DNA of 64,000 nt. It comes from Streptomyces sp. NBC_01465. GTDB taxonomy: Bacteria > Actinomycetota > Actinomycetes > Streptomycetales > Streptomycetaceae. The stretch lies in assembly GCF_036227325.1 (NCBI RefSeq), contig NZ_CP109467.1, positions 7,936,001 to 8,000,000 on the forward strand, given 5' to 3'. The notes beneath the pieces are model-generated. The model was not told the origin of the DNA and made no database searches. It saw only the letters and a list, made by a program, of their open reading frames with translations. Below are positions 6,588 to 14,312 of the stretch, one piece after another. Every line of letters starts with the position of its first letter. Within the stretch, counting starts at the first letter, position 1. The translations under genes and the position numbers were made by a program.

Positions 6588-9437
6588 TCAGAGCGCGAAC
6601 GTCAGCGTGGCGAGGCGCTGTTCACCGGTGAGTACGACCGTCAGTTCGCCGACCGTGCCGTGCTGGTGGCTCAGGGCGGCGCTGACGGTGGTCCAGGTGT
6701 ACCGGTCGCCGGTCGAGTCCACCGGCAGTGCAGCGAGCAGCAGTCCGTTCGCGTAGACGTCCAGGCCGGCCGGGCCGGGCGCGGTGCGGGAGACCTCGGC
6801 GGTCAGCGTGGCCGCGCCGGTGAGGTCCACGTTGCGGAAGACCAGTCGCGCGGCTTGGTTCGCGGCAGGCGTCACCGCGTCCCCGTCGGTGTGGCCGGCG
6901 TCGACGATGACGGCGTCGCGGTAGTCGTCGAAGTCCACGGCACGCAGTGGCCGGCCGACGGCCCGGCGGGGAGCGGGAGCCGGTCCGTCCACGGTGAACC
7001 GGGCGGTGTGCACGGGGTCGGCGGCGCTGCGGGCGACGAGCAGTTCGTAGCGGCCGGGGTCCACGGTGAAGTCGCCGGTGGCGACGTCCCAGTGGGCCAG
7101 TGCCTGCTCGACGGGCAGCCGGAACTCCAGCTCGGCCCATTCGCCGGGTTGCAGCCGGACCTTGCGGAAGTCGGCGAGGCGCAGCAGTGGTGCCTCGTAG
7201 CGTGCGTCCAGTGCGCGGACGTAGAGCTGGACGGTCTCCATTCCGGCCCGCTCGCCCCGGTTACCCAGGGAGACCCGGGCCGTGACCGTTCCGTCCTGGG
7301 GCAGGCGGTCGGCGTCGAGGGCGAGTCGGGAGTAGCTGAAGTCGGCGTAGGAGAGCCCGTGGCCGAAGGGGTAGAGGGCGGGGGTGCGGTGGTACTGGTA
7401 GGTCCAGCCGGCCTTGATGATGTCGTAGTCGAGGCGTTCGGGCAGGTGGTCGTCGCCCTGGTACCAGGTCTGCGGGAGGCGGCCTGAGGCGTCGGCGTCC
7501 CCGCGCAGCACGCGGGCGAGGGCGCGGCCGGTCTCCTGGCCGGCGTGGGAGGTCCACAGGATCGCGGGGACGTGCTCGGCGGCCCAGTCCACCGCGTAGG
7601 GGTAGCTGGACATGACGATCAGGACGGTGTCCGGCTGGGCGGCGAGGACCGCGCGCAGCAGGCGGTCCTGGTTCGGCGGGAGGTTCAGTCCGGCCCGGTC
7701 CTGGGTCTCCCGGCCGTTGATGTGCGGGTCGTTGCCCAGGACGACGACCGCGGTGTCCGCCGCGGCTGCGGCGGCGACGGCCTCGGCGATGCCGTCATGG
7801 ACGACGGTGCGGGTGAGGACCGCTGCCACCGCCGGCGACTCTCCGGACATGGTGACAACGCCGGTGGCGGCGTGGACCTGCGCGTACCGGCCGGTGAGGA
7901 CGCTCCGCAGCAACTCGCCCCCGTCGCCGTCGGGTTCGAGCCGGAAGGTCTCGCGGACGTACCAGTCGCCGGGCTGGTCCCGGTCGGCGGCTACCCGGCG
8001 GTCGGCGTCGCGCAGGGAGGCGTAGCGGCCGGTGGCGGCCGAGCGCAGGGTGAGCACCCCGAGATCCCAGTCGAAGAGGTCGAACTGTGCGGACGGGTCG
8101 CTGTCCTGGGTATCCGCCACGGTCAGCATCCCTTCCGGGCCTGTGGCGGTCAGCGCCCGGCCGTCCGCCGTGCGCAGCACGATCCGGTCCACGCCCTCCA
8201 CGCCCTGGACGCCGAGGCCGTCGGCGACGGTGATCCGGTAGGGGTGGCTGCCGCTGTACCAGTCCTCGAACAGGGTGCAGGCCAGTGGGCCGACGACGGC
8301 GACCCGGCGGTCGGCGGGCAGTGGGAGCAGCCCCTCGTTCTTCAGCAGCACCACGGACTCGGTGGCTGCGCGCAGAGCGAGCTCCTGGTGGGCGGGGGAG
8401 TTGACGACCTCCCAGCCGAGGCCGGCGTAGGGATCGTGCTCGGGGTCGAACTCGCCCAGGCGGAAGCGGATCGCCAGCTGACGGCGCACGGCCAGGTCCA
8501 CGTCGTCCATGGTGAGCAGGCCGCGTTCGAGGGCCTCGGTGATCCGGCCGATGGTGACGGACGAGTCCTCGCCGTGGTCGGTGAAGGAGTCGATGCCGGC
8601 CCTGAGGGCGGCAGCGTGCGACTCCGCGTGGTCCTCGTAGTAGTGCTCGGGGTCGACCAGGTTGGACGGGGCCTCGGCGTCGCTGACCACGAACAGCTCG
8701 TGCCCGGTGGGTTCGGCCCAGCGCCGCAGCTGCTGCTCGATCAGCGGACTGACGTGGCAGGGACGGCCGTTGACGAGGTTGTACGCGGCCATGACGCCGG
8801 TGGCGGCGCCGGTGGCGATGGCGAGCCTGAAGGCGGCCAGGTCGTACTCGTGCAGCACCCGGGGGCGCAGCCCGGAGGAGGTGGTGCAGCGCTCGTCCTC
8901 GTTGTTGTAGCCGAGGAAGTGCTTGAGGACGGGGGCGGTGCGCAGATGCTCCGGGTCGTCGCCGGACATGCCCCGGCAGAAGGCGTCGCCGAGCCGGGCG
9001 GAGTGCGCGGGGTCCTCGGAGTAGCCCTCCTCGTTGCGTCCCCAGCGGGGGTCGCGCAGCAGGTTCACCACCGGTGCCCAGCCCTGCAGGCTGGTGCGGC
9101 CGGTGCCGACTGCCGGCGGGCGGTGGTGGTGGAAGGCGCGCTGTTCGACCGAGACGGCCTCGGCGACCTCGCGGACCAGGCTCTCGTCCCAGCTCGCGCC
9201 GAGGCCCACGGCCTGCGGGAAGGTGGTGGCCTCGCCCAGCCGGGCGACGCCGTGCAGGGTCTCGGTGCCGGTACGGAACTCGCCGACTCCCAGCCGGGGG
9301 ATCGCCGGGGAGTACTGGTGCAGCATGGCGATTCGCTCCTCGGCCGTGAGCTGGGAGAGCAGCTCGTCGACGCGCTCGGCCAGGGGAAGCCCGGGATCGC
9401 GGAAATGGGGCGTGGCGGACACGGCGGCAGTGCTCAC
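6588..9437 (-). CDS. GH3 beta-glycosidase with embedded trefoil and CBM6-like tail
   Basis: About 949-aa GH3 enzyme (beta-xylosidase/beta-glucosidase type), cytoplasmic. GTG at 9437 is preferred to the longer frame from 9533: AAGGGA lies 9 nt before it, and the extra 32 residues are Cys/Arg-rich and unlike the family. Motifs: RWGRNEEGYSEDP and KHFLGYNNEDE for substrate binding, and nucleophile Asp253 in VVSDAEAPSN. In the second domain an insertion around residues 450-570 (LRTADGRALTATG, LRSAATGRYASL, LRSVLTGRYAQVH) has the repeated pattern of a fascin/ricin-like beta-trefoil. Then come the rest of the alpha/beta sandwich, the fibronectin III-like domain and a C-terminal CBM6-like jelly roll (last ~120 residues). 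It is first of a two-gene operon with GH43 and divergent from the ABC importer. Confidence 0.9.
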   Translation of the reverse strand: MSTAAVSATPHFRDPGLPLAERVDELLSQLTAEERIAMLHQYSPAIPRLGVGEFRTGTETLHGVARLGEATTFPQAVGLGASWDESLVREVAEAVSVEQRAFHHHRPPAVGTGRTSLQGWAPVVNLLRDPRWGRNEEGYSEDPAHSARLGDAFCRGMSGDDPEHLRTAPVLKHFLGYNNEDERCTTSSGLRPRVLHEYDLAAFRLAIATGAATGVMAAYNLVNGRPCHVSPLIEQQLRRWAEPTGHELFVVSDAEAPSNLVDPEHYYEDHAESHAAALRAGIDSFTDHGEDSSVTIGRITEALERGLLTMDDVDLAVRRQLAIRFRLGEFDPEHDPYAGLGWEVVNSPAHQELALRAATESVVLLKNEGLLPLPADRRVAVVGPLACTLFEDWYSGSHPYRITVADGLGVQGVEGVDRIVLRTADGRALTATGPEGMLTVADTQDSDPSAQFDLFDWDLGVLTLRSAATGRYASLRDADRRVAADRDQPGDWYVRETFRLEPDGDGGELLRSVLTGRYAQVHAATGVVTMSGESPAVAAVLTRTVVHDGIAEAVAAAAAADTAVVVLGNDPHINGRETQDRAGLNLPPNQDRLLRAVLAAQPDTVLIVMSSYPYAVDWAAEHVPAILWTSHAGQETGRALARVLRGDADASGRLPQTWYQGDDHLPERLDYDIIKAGWTYQYHRTPALYPFGHGLSYADFSYSRLALDADRLPQDGTVTARVSLGNRGERAGMETVQLYVRALDARYEAPLLRLADFRKVRLQPGEWAELEFRLPVEQALAHWDVATGDFTVDPGRYELLVARSAADPVHTARFTVDGPAPAPRRAVGRPLRAVDFDDYRDAVIVDAGHTDGDAVTPAANQAARLVFRNVDLTGAATLTAEVSRTAPGPAGLDVYANGLLLAALPVDSTGDRYTWTTVSAALSHQHGTVGELTVVLTGEQRLATLTFAL

Positions 9438-9546
9438 AGGTGAGGATCCCTTGCAGAACGGGCAGTCGGGCCGACAGGCGCGGTCGCGCAACCCTGCCGG
9501 TGGTGAAGCCCTTCGACGCTGACAGGCGATCACGCCAGCGTCAAGA

Positions 9547-9580
9547 GAAAGTTTCGTAGGTAGCGGCCGGAAACTTTAAG
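9547..9580. promoter_or_regulatory. Tandem GAAAnTTTC-like boxes in the divergent promoter
   Basis: GAAAGTTTCG (9547-9556) and GAAACTTTAAG (9570-9580) are two copies of a GAAA-S-TTT box spaced 23 bp apart (about two helix turns) between the divergent GH3 and ABC genes. The core resembles the CGAAAnTTTCG inverted repeat reported upstream of xylanase genes in actinomycetes, so it may bind a xylan-type regulator. The rest of 9438-9759 holds no gene; it also contains the separate palindrome at 9643. Confidence 0.5.
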
Positions 9581-9642
9581 TTGCCGTTTCTCTGTACATG
9601 CCTTGCCCTCCGGGGAAAGTGGCGCTTAACCTCTCGGCAACA

Positions 9643-9656
9643 TCGAAGCGCTTCGA
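9643..9656. promoter_or_regulatory. LacI-family operator palindrome
   Basis: TCGAAGCGCTTCGA is a perfect 14-bp palindrome with the central CG step typical of LacI/GalR operators. It lies 104 nt before the binding-protein start and about 200 nt before the divergent GH3 start. The two LacI-type genes at 23.5-25.6 kb or the original, now broken LacI gene at 13.45 kb are candidate ligands. Confidence 0.6.
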
Positions 9657-9759
9657 CGGCTTCCGGCGGGCAGGCCGTCAGTTCCCTGCAAGGGTCCGGC
9701 TGCACTACAGCGCATCTGCACGACGCTCGACTCCTCATCCCACCCTCGAAGGGCAGCCC

Positions 9760-11442
9760 ATGAGCATCGCCATGAGTCGTAGAACTTTCGTGAACGGCGC
9801 GGTCGCTGTGGCGGGAGCAGCCGCCCTGTCCCCGGTGCTCTCCGCCTGCGGCGGGGGCAAGTCCAGCAGCAAGGGCGGCGCCAACAGCAAGACCGGTCTG
9901 GCATCGGTGCTTCCCGCCTACGTGGCGAGCACGGCGGTCAAGCCGGACATCCCCTCGGTGACCGGGGCCGCAGGTTCCTTCACCGACCCGGGCTACCTGA
10001 CCTACCCGGCCCACCCGGTGGCCACCGTCTCCGGCATACCAGGCAAGGGTGGCAGCTACACCGCGGTGACCCCCATGTGGGACGCCCTCCCGCCGGCGGG
10101 CAACTCGTTCTACAAGGCCATGAACAAGGCGCTGGGCATCAACCTCACCATGAAGCCGGCGAACGGCAACGACTACGCGACCATCATCCCGACGATGACC
10201 GCGGCGAAGAAGCTGCCGGACTGGATCAACCTGCCCAGCTGGTGGAACAACAACTTCAACATGGGTGGGCTGGTCGGCAACCAGCTGGCGGACCTCACGC
10301 CCTACCTGGCCGGGGAGAAGATCAAGAAGTACCCCAACCTGGCGGCGATCCCGACCCTCGCCTGGCAGGTCAGCGCCTGGGAAGACAAGATCTACGGCAT
10401 TCCCACCTTCGCCAGCGGGATGCCGCTGTCCGGATCGGTGTTCTACCGCCGGGACATCCTGGAGGCCAAGGGGATCACCGCCGACCAGGTCAAGTCCGCC
10501 GAGGACTACATGAACCTGGGCAAGGAGCTGACCAATGCCAAGGGCGGAGTCTGGGCGTTCGGCGAGGTCTGGACCTCCCTGTACCAGGCATGGGGACTCC
10601 CGGACAAGTACACGGTGGTGGACGGCAAGTTGGTCCACTTCTACGAGATGCCCGAAATGCTGGAGGCCCTGGACTGGCACTACCGGCTGGCCAAGGCGGG
10701 ATACGTGGACCCCGACGCACTGGCCGGCAACACGAACAACGCCGGCACCCGCTTCTTCTCGGGCAAGTGCCTGATCCAGGGTGGCGGCACCGGGGCCTGG
10801 AGCCTCAGTGACTACCAGTCCGGAACCGCCGCGAACAAGAACTACCGCCGGGACGCCTTCAACATCATCGCCGCCGACGGCAAGTCCGACCCGAAGATCT
10901 TCCTCGGCGCCTCCACCAGCATGCTGAGCTACTTCAACGCCAAGCTCTCCGGCGACCAGATCCAGGAACTGCTCGCGGTCGCCGACTACCTGTCCGCTCC
11001 CTTCGGCTCGGCCGAGTACACGATGGCCACCTACGGCGTCGAGGGCGTCCACTACACCCTGCAGAACGGTCTGCCCACGTACACCGCCGAGGGCAAGAAG
11101 ACCGCTCTGCCGAAGACCCTCCCGTTCCTGGGCGCGGGTCCCTCGGTGGTGTTCAATCCGGGTGCCGAACAGGTCACCCGCGACTCCCTCGCCTGGTGCA
11201 CTGCTGCGAGCAAGCACGCCTACAAGCCGGTCTTCTACGGCATGAACATCACCTTGCCGGCGCGCTACAGCACCATCGCCAACGCCCAGTCCGTCCAGGA
11301 CACCATCAGGGACGTCACCCACGGCCTGAAGAAGGTCTCCGACTACCAGGCGGTACTGGCCAGTTGGAAGAGCAGCGGCGGCGACCGGCTCAAGGCGTGG
11401 TACCAGACCGAGATCCTCGACAAGCTCGGCACGGGTCAGTAG
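9760..11442 (+). CDS. ABC sugar-binding lipoprotein (CUT1, LplA-like), Tat-exported
   Basis: 560-aa extracellular solute-binding protein for oligosaccharides. ATG 9760 follows GAAGGG; the longer frame from 9598 runs through the promoter region and is rejected. The N-terminus has a twin-arginine motif (SRRTFV, residues 6-11), a hydrophobic stretch and a lipobox ending at Cys30 (VLSAC), so it is anchored outside the membrane. Size and aromatic-rich body resemble the large family-1 LplA-type proteins that bind longer glycans. It starts the rightward operon with two permeases. No ATPase gene accompanies it, as is usual in streptomycetes, where MsiK serves many importers. Confidence 0.9.
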   Translation: MSIAMSRRTFVNGAVAVAGAAALSPVLSACGGGKSSSKGGANSKTGLASVLPAYVASTAVKPDIPSVTGAAGSFTDPGYLTYPAHPVATVSGIPGKGGSYTAVTPMWDALPPAGNSFYKAMNKALGINLTMKPANGNDYATIIPTMTAAKKLPDWINLPSWWNNNFNMGGLVGNQLADLTPYLAGEKIKKYPNLAAIPTLAWQVSAWEDKIYGIPTFASGMPLSGSVFYRRDILEAKGITADQVKSAEDYMNLGKELTNAKGGVWAFGEVWTSLYQAWGLPDKYTVVDGKLVHFYEMPEMLEALDWHYRLAKAGYVDPDALAGNTNNAGTRFFSGKCLIQGGGTGAWSLSDYQSGTAANKNYRRDAFNIIAADGKSDPKIFLGASTSMLSYFNAKLSGDQIQELLAVADYLSAPFGSAEYTMATYGVEGVHYTLQNGLPTYTAEGKKTALPKTLPFLGAGPSVVFNPGAEQVTRDSLAWCTAASKHAYKPVFYGMNITLPARYSTIANAQSVQDTIRDVTHGLKKVSDYQAVLASWKSSGGDRLKAWYQTEILDKLGTGQ

Positions 11443-11478
11443 TCCGCACCAGCAGGCGGCGCCACGCAAGGAGAAACC

Positions 11479-12495
11479 GTGACCGTGACATCCACCATCA
11501 AACCCAAGAAGACCCAGGGGAGCCGCAGAGCCGAGCGAGCGGCCGGCGCGCGGAGCGGCCGGGCAGACAAGAGCCTCCCGGGGACCAGGATGACCTGGCG
11601 GATCCGGCTGCGCCGGGACAAGTCACTGATCATCATGACCCTCCCGGTCGTGGCACTGCTGCTGGTCTTCAACTACGCGCCGCTGTTCGGTCTGATCACC
11701 GCCTTCGAGTACTACGACCCGCTGGTCGGGGTGATGCACAGCGACTGGGCCGGTCTCGACCAGTTCCAGCAGTTGTTCAACGACCCGGTGTTCTGGGCGG
11801 CGCTGCGCAACACCGTGTGGCTGAGCTTCGTCCAGCTGGTCCTCTTCTTCCCGGTTCCGGTCGCCCTCGCGCTGATGCTCAACTCGGTGATGAGCCCCCG
11901 GATCCGCAACTTCATCCAGTCCGTGGTCTATCTGCCGCACTTCTTCTCCTGGGTGCTGGCCATCACCGTCTTCCAGCAGATGCTCGGTGGGGCCGGCGTG
12001 CTCAACCACCTGCTCGCCCAGCACAACCTGGGCAGCTGGGACATCATGACCAACCCTCACACCTTCGCGCTGCTGATCTCCGGCCAAGCGGTGTGGAAGG
12101 AAGCGGGCTGGGGGATCATCGTCTTCCTCGCCGCGCTGGCCGCGGTGGACCAGAACCTCTACGAGGCCGCCGCGGTGGACGGGGCCGGCCGGTGGCGGCG
12201 GATGTGGCACATCACCCTGCCCGGCATGCGCGGCGTCATCGTGCTGATGCTGGTACTGCGGCTCGGCAACGCGCTCAGCGTCGGCTTCGAGCAGTTCCTG
12301 ATCCAGCGCAACGCCGTCGGCCACGACACCGCCGACGTCCTGGACACCTTCTCCTTCTACTACGGCATCGCCACCAACAACTACAGCTACGGCGCGGCGG
12401 CCGGACTCTTCAAGAGCGTGATCTCGCTCCTGCTGATCTGGGGAGCCAACAGGCTCGCACACGCCTTCGGTGAGGACGGGTTGTACCGCAAATGA
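11479..12495 (+). CDS. ABC sugar permease, LplB-type
   Basis: 338-aa integral membrane permease of a CUT1 carbohydrate importer. It begins at GTG 11479 behind AAGGAGA, 36 nt after the binding-protein stop. A basic cytoplasmic N-terminus of ~45 residues precedes about six membrane segments. The EAA loop is visible as YEAAAVDGAGRWRRMWHITLPG, the contact site for the ATPase. Its last four bases overlap the next permease start (ATGA), so the two are translationally coupled. Confidence 0.92.
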   Translation: MTVTSTIKPKKTQGSRRAERAAGARSGRADKSLPGTRMTWRIRLRRDKSLIIMTLPVVALLLVFNYAPLFGLITAFEYYDPLVGVMHSDWAGLDQFQQLFNDPVFWAALRNTVWLSFVQLVLFFPVPVALALMLNSVMSPRIRNFIQSVVYLPHFFSWVLAITVFQQMLGGAGVLNHLLAQHNLGSWDIMTNPHTFALLISGQAVWKEAGWGIIVFLAALAAVDQNLYEAAAVDGAGRWRRMWHITLPGMRGVIVLMLVLRLGNALSVGFEQFLIQRNAVGHDTADVLDTFSFYYGIATNNYSYGAAAGLFKSVISLLLIWGANRLAHAFGEDGLYRK

Positions 12496-13448
12496 GCCAG
12501 ACACTCAGTGACACCCCGACCCCGGCCCTGACACTCCGTCCTGACCGGCACCGCAACCGCCCGGTGTGGGAGGAACCGCCCACGGCCGTCGGGCAGGGCC
12601 TCAAGGGCGGTGTGCTGCTGCTGGTGCTCGCAGCGGTCCTGGTGCCGCTGTGGATCGTCGTGGTCACCAGCTTCTCCACCCCCGGCGCCATCAACCGGGC
12701 CGGCGGCCTGGTCATCTGGCCCGACGGACTGACCACGGCTGCCTACCACCAGATGCTCGTCGACGGGCCGGTCACCCGGGCCGTCCTGGTCAGCCTGGGC
12801 ATCACCGTCGTCGGCACCCTGCTCTCCATGGTGGTCTCGGTGCTGTGCGCCTACGGGCTGTCCCGCTCCCGCTCCTTCGGCCACCGCACCATCCTGCTGG
12901 TGCTCGTCATCACCATGTTCGTCGGCGGCGGCCTCATCCCCACCTACCTGGTCGTCACCACCCTCGGCGGCTACGGACAGTACTGGGCGCTGATCCTGCC
13001 CAGCTCGGTCTCCGTCTTCAACATCCTGGTGCTGCGCTCCTTCTACTCCGGAACCGCCTCCGACCTCATCGACGCCGCCCGCATGGACGGCTGCACCGAG
13101 TGGCGCATCCTGTGGTCGATCGTGCTGCCGACCTCCCGCGCGGTCACCGCGGTGGTGGCGCTCTTCTACGCGGTGGGCTACTGGAACTCCTTCTTCAACG
13201 TGATGCTCTACATGCCCACCGACAGCACCAAATGGCCACTGCAGTACGTGCTGCTCCAGTACGTCAACAACGGGATGACCATGCCAGGCGCCACCAACGG
13301 CGGCTTCGGCTCCCTGCACACCCAGACCGCGCCGCTCTCCCTGCAGATGGCGGTGGTCGTGCTGACCCTGGTGCCGATCCTGATGGTCTACCCCTTCATG
13401 CAGAAGCACTTCAAGACCGGCATGCTCACCGGCGCGATCAAGGGCTGA
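12492..13448 (+). CDS. ABC sugar permease, LplC/YtcP-type
   Basis: 318-aa second permease of the same importer, with six predicted membrane segments and the EAA loop IDAARMDGCTEWRILWSIVLP. It overlaps the preceding gene by ATGA. The ending MLTGAIKG is usual for this subfamily. The regulator remnant begins only 5 nt after its stop. Confidence 0.92.
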   Translation: MSQTLSDTPTPALTLRPDRHRNRPVWEEPPTAVGQGLKGGVLLLVLAAVLVPLWIVVVTSFSTPGAINRAGGLVIWPDGLTTAAYHQMLVDGPVTRAVLVSLGITVVGTLLSMVVSVLCAYGLSRSRSFGHRTILLVLVITMFVGGGLIPTYLVVTTLGGYGQYWALILPSSVSVFNILVLRSFYSGTASDLIDAARMDGCTEWRILWSIVLPTSRAVTAVVALFYAVGYWNSFFNVMLYMPTDSTKWPLQYVLLQYVNNGMTMPGATNGGFGSLHTQTAPLSLQMAVVVLTLVPILMVYPFMQKHFKTGMLTGAIKG

Positions 13449-13453
13449 CCGGC

Positions 13454-14312
13454 ATGGTGACACTGGCAGAAGTCCTCAGTGGCAAGCGGGCGATCTCCAC
13501 CCCCACCAAGAAGCGGGTCGAGGAGGCGATCGCCCGCCTCGACTACCACCCCAACGCCGGTGCCAGGGTGCTGGCCGGACGACGCTCGCACATCCTCGCG
13601 CTGGTGGTCCCGCTGCGCACCGACATCTACGCGCCGGTGATGATGGAGATCGCCATCTCGGTCACCACGGCGGCCCGCCGCTTCGGCTACGACGTCCTGT
13701 TACTCACCCATGACGAGGGATCGGCAGGGGTGCGCAGCGTCGCCGCCAGCGGTCTCGCCGACGGCGTCATCCTCATGGACGTCCAGCTCGACGACCGCCG
13801 CATCGCCGTCCTGTGCGAGACCGGCATCCCCGCCGCCCTGATCGGCCTGCCCAGCGACCCCGTCGGACTCGCCTGCGTGGACCACGACTTCGCCCACGCC
13901 GGCGCGCTCTGCGACGAGCACTGGCCGAGCTGGGGCATCACGACGTTGCGTTCATCGGCTACGCGGAACGGACCCTGACCGGCTTCCAGGACGCGGCGCG
14001 GCCCTCGGCCTGCGGGTCCTGCACCGTCCCTGCGAGGGCACCTTCGAGTTCGTGGCCGGGGTGGTCAGCCGGATCCTGGCCGACCGTCCCGACACCACCG
14101 GATTCGTCGTCCAGAACGAGGGCGCGATCCAGCCGCTGCTCTCGTTGCTGCGGGCCTCCGGGCGGGTCGTCCCCGAGGACGTCTCGGTGGTGGCGCTGTG
14201 CCCCGAGGCCCTGGCCGAGCAGTGCTCACCGCGGCTCACCGCGGTCACCGGTCCGGCACCGCGCACGCAGCCCGTCCCCGGCCTCGCCCCTACCCGAAAG
14301 AGTGTGAAGTGA
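13454..14312 (+). pseudogene. LacI-family regulator, truncated and twice frameshifted
   Basis: A LacI/GalR repressor can be pieced together from three frames. Frame 1 (13454-13920) starts inside the HTH: VTLAEVLSGKRAIS is the recognition helix and hinge side, while the first helix is missing and the permease stop lies directly upstream. Frame 2 (about 13921-13993) gives LAELGHHDVAFIGYAERTL. Frame 3 (from about 13996) gives ALGLRVLHRPCEGTFEFVAG and SVVALCPEALAEQ. Each switch is explained by loss of one base. The C-terminal tail after LTAVTGP is also unlike the family. Three separate lesions argue for real decay over a single sequencing error. It once sat between the transporter and the GH42 gene and probably controlled this operon. 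Confidence 0.8.

Noticed and set aside
7545..9443. 632-aa plus-strand frame opposite GH3
   Set aside because: Shadow of the GH3 gene with no domain features.
9541..11469. 642-aa minus-strand frame opposite the binding protein
   Set aside because: Shadow of the lipoprotein gene; no start signal, no recognisable domain.
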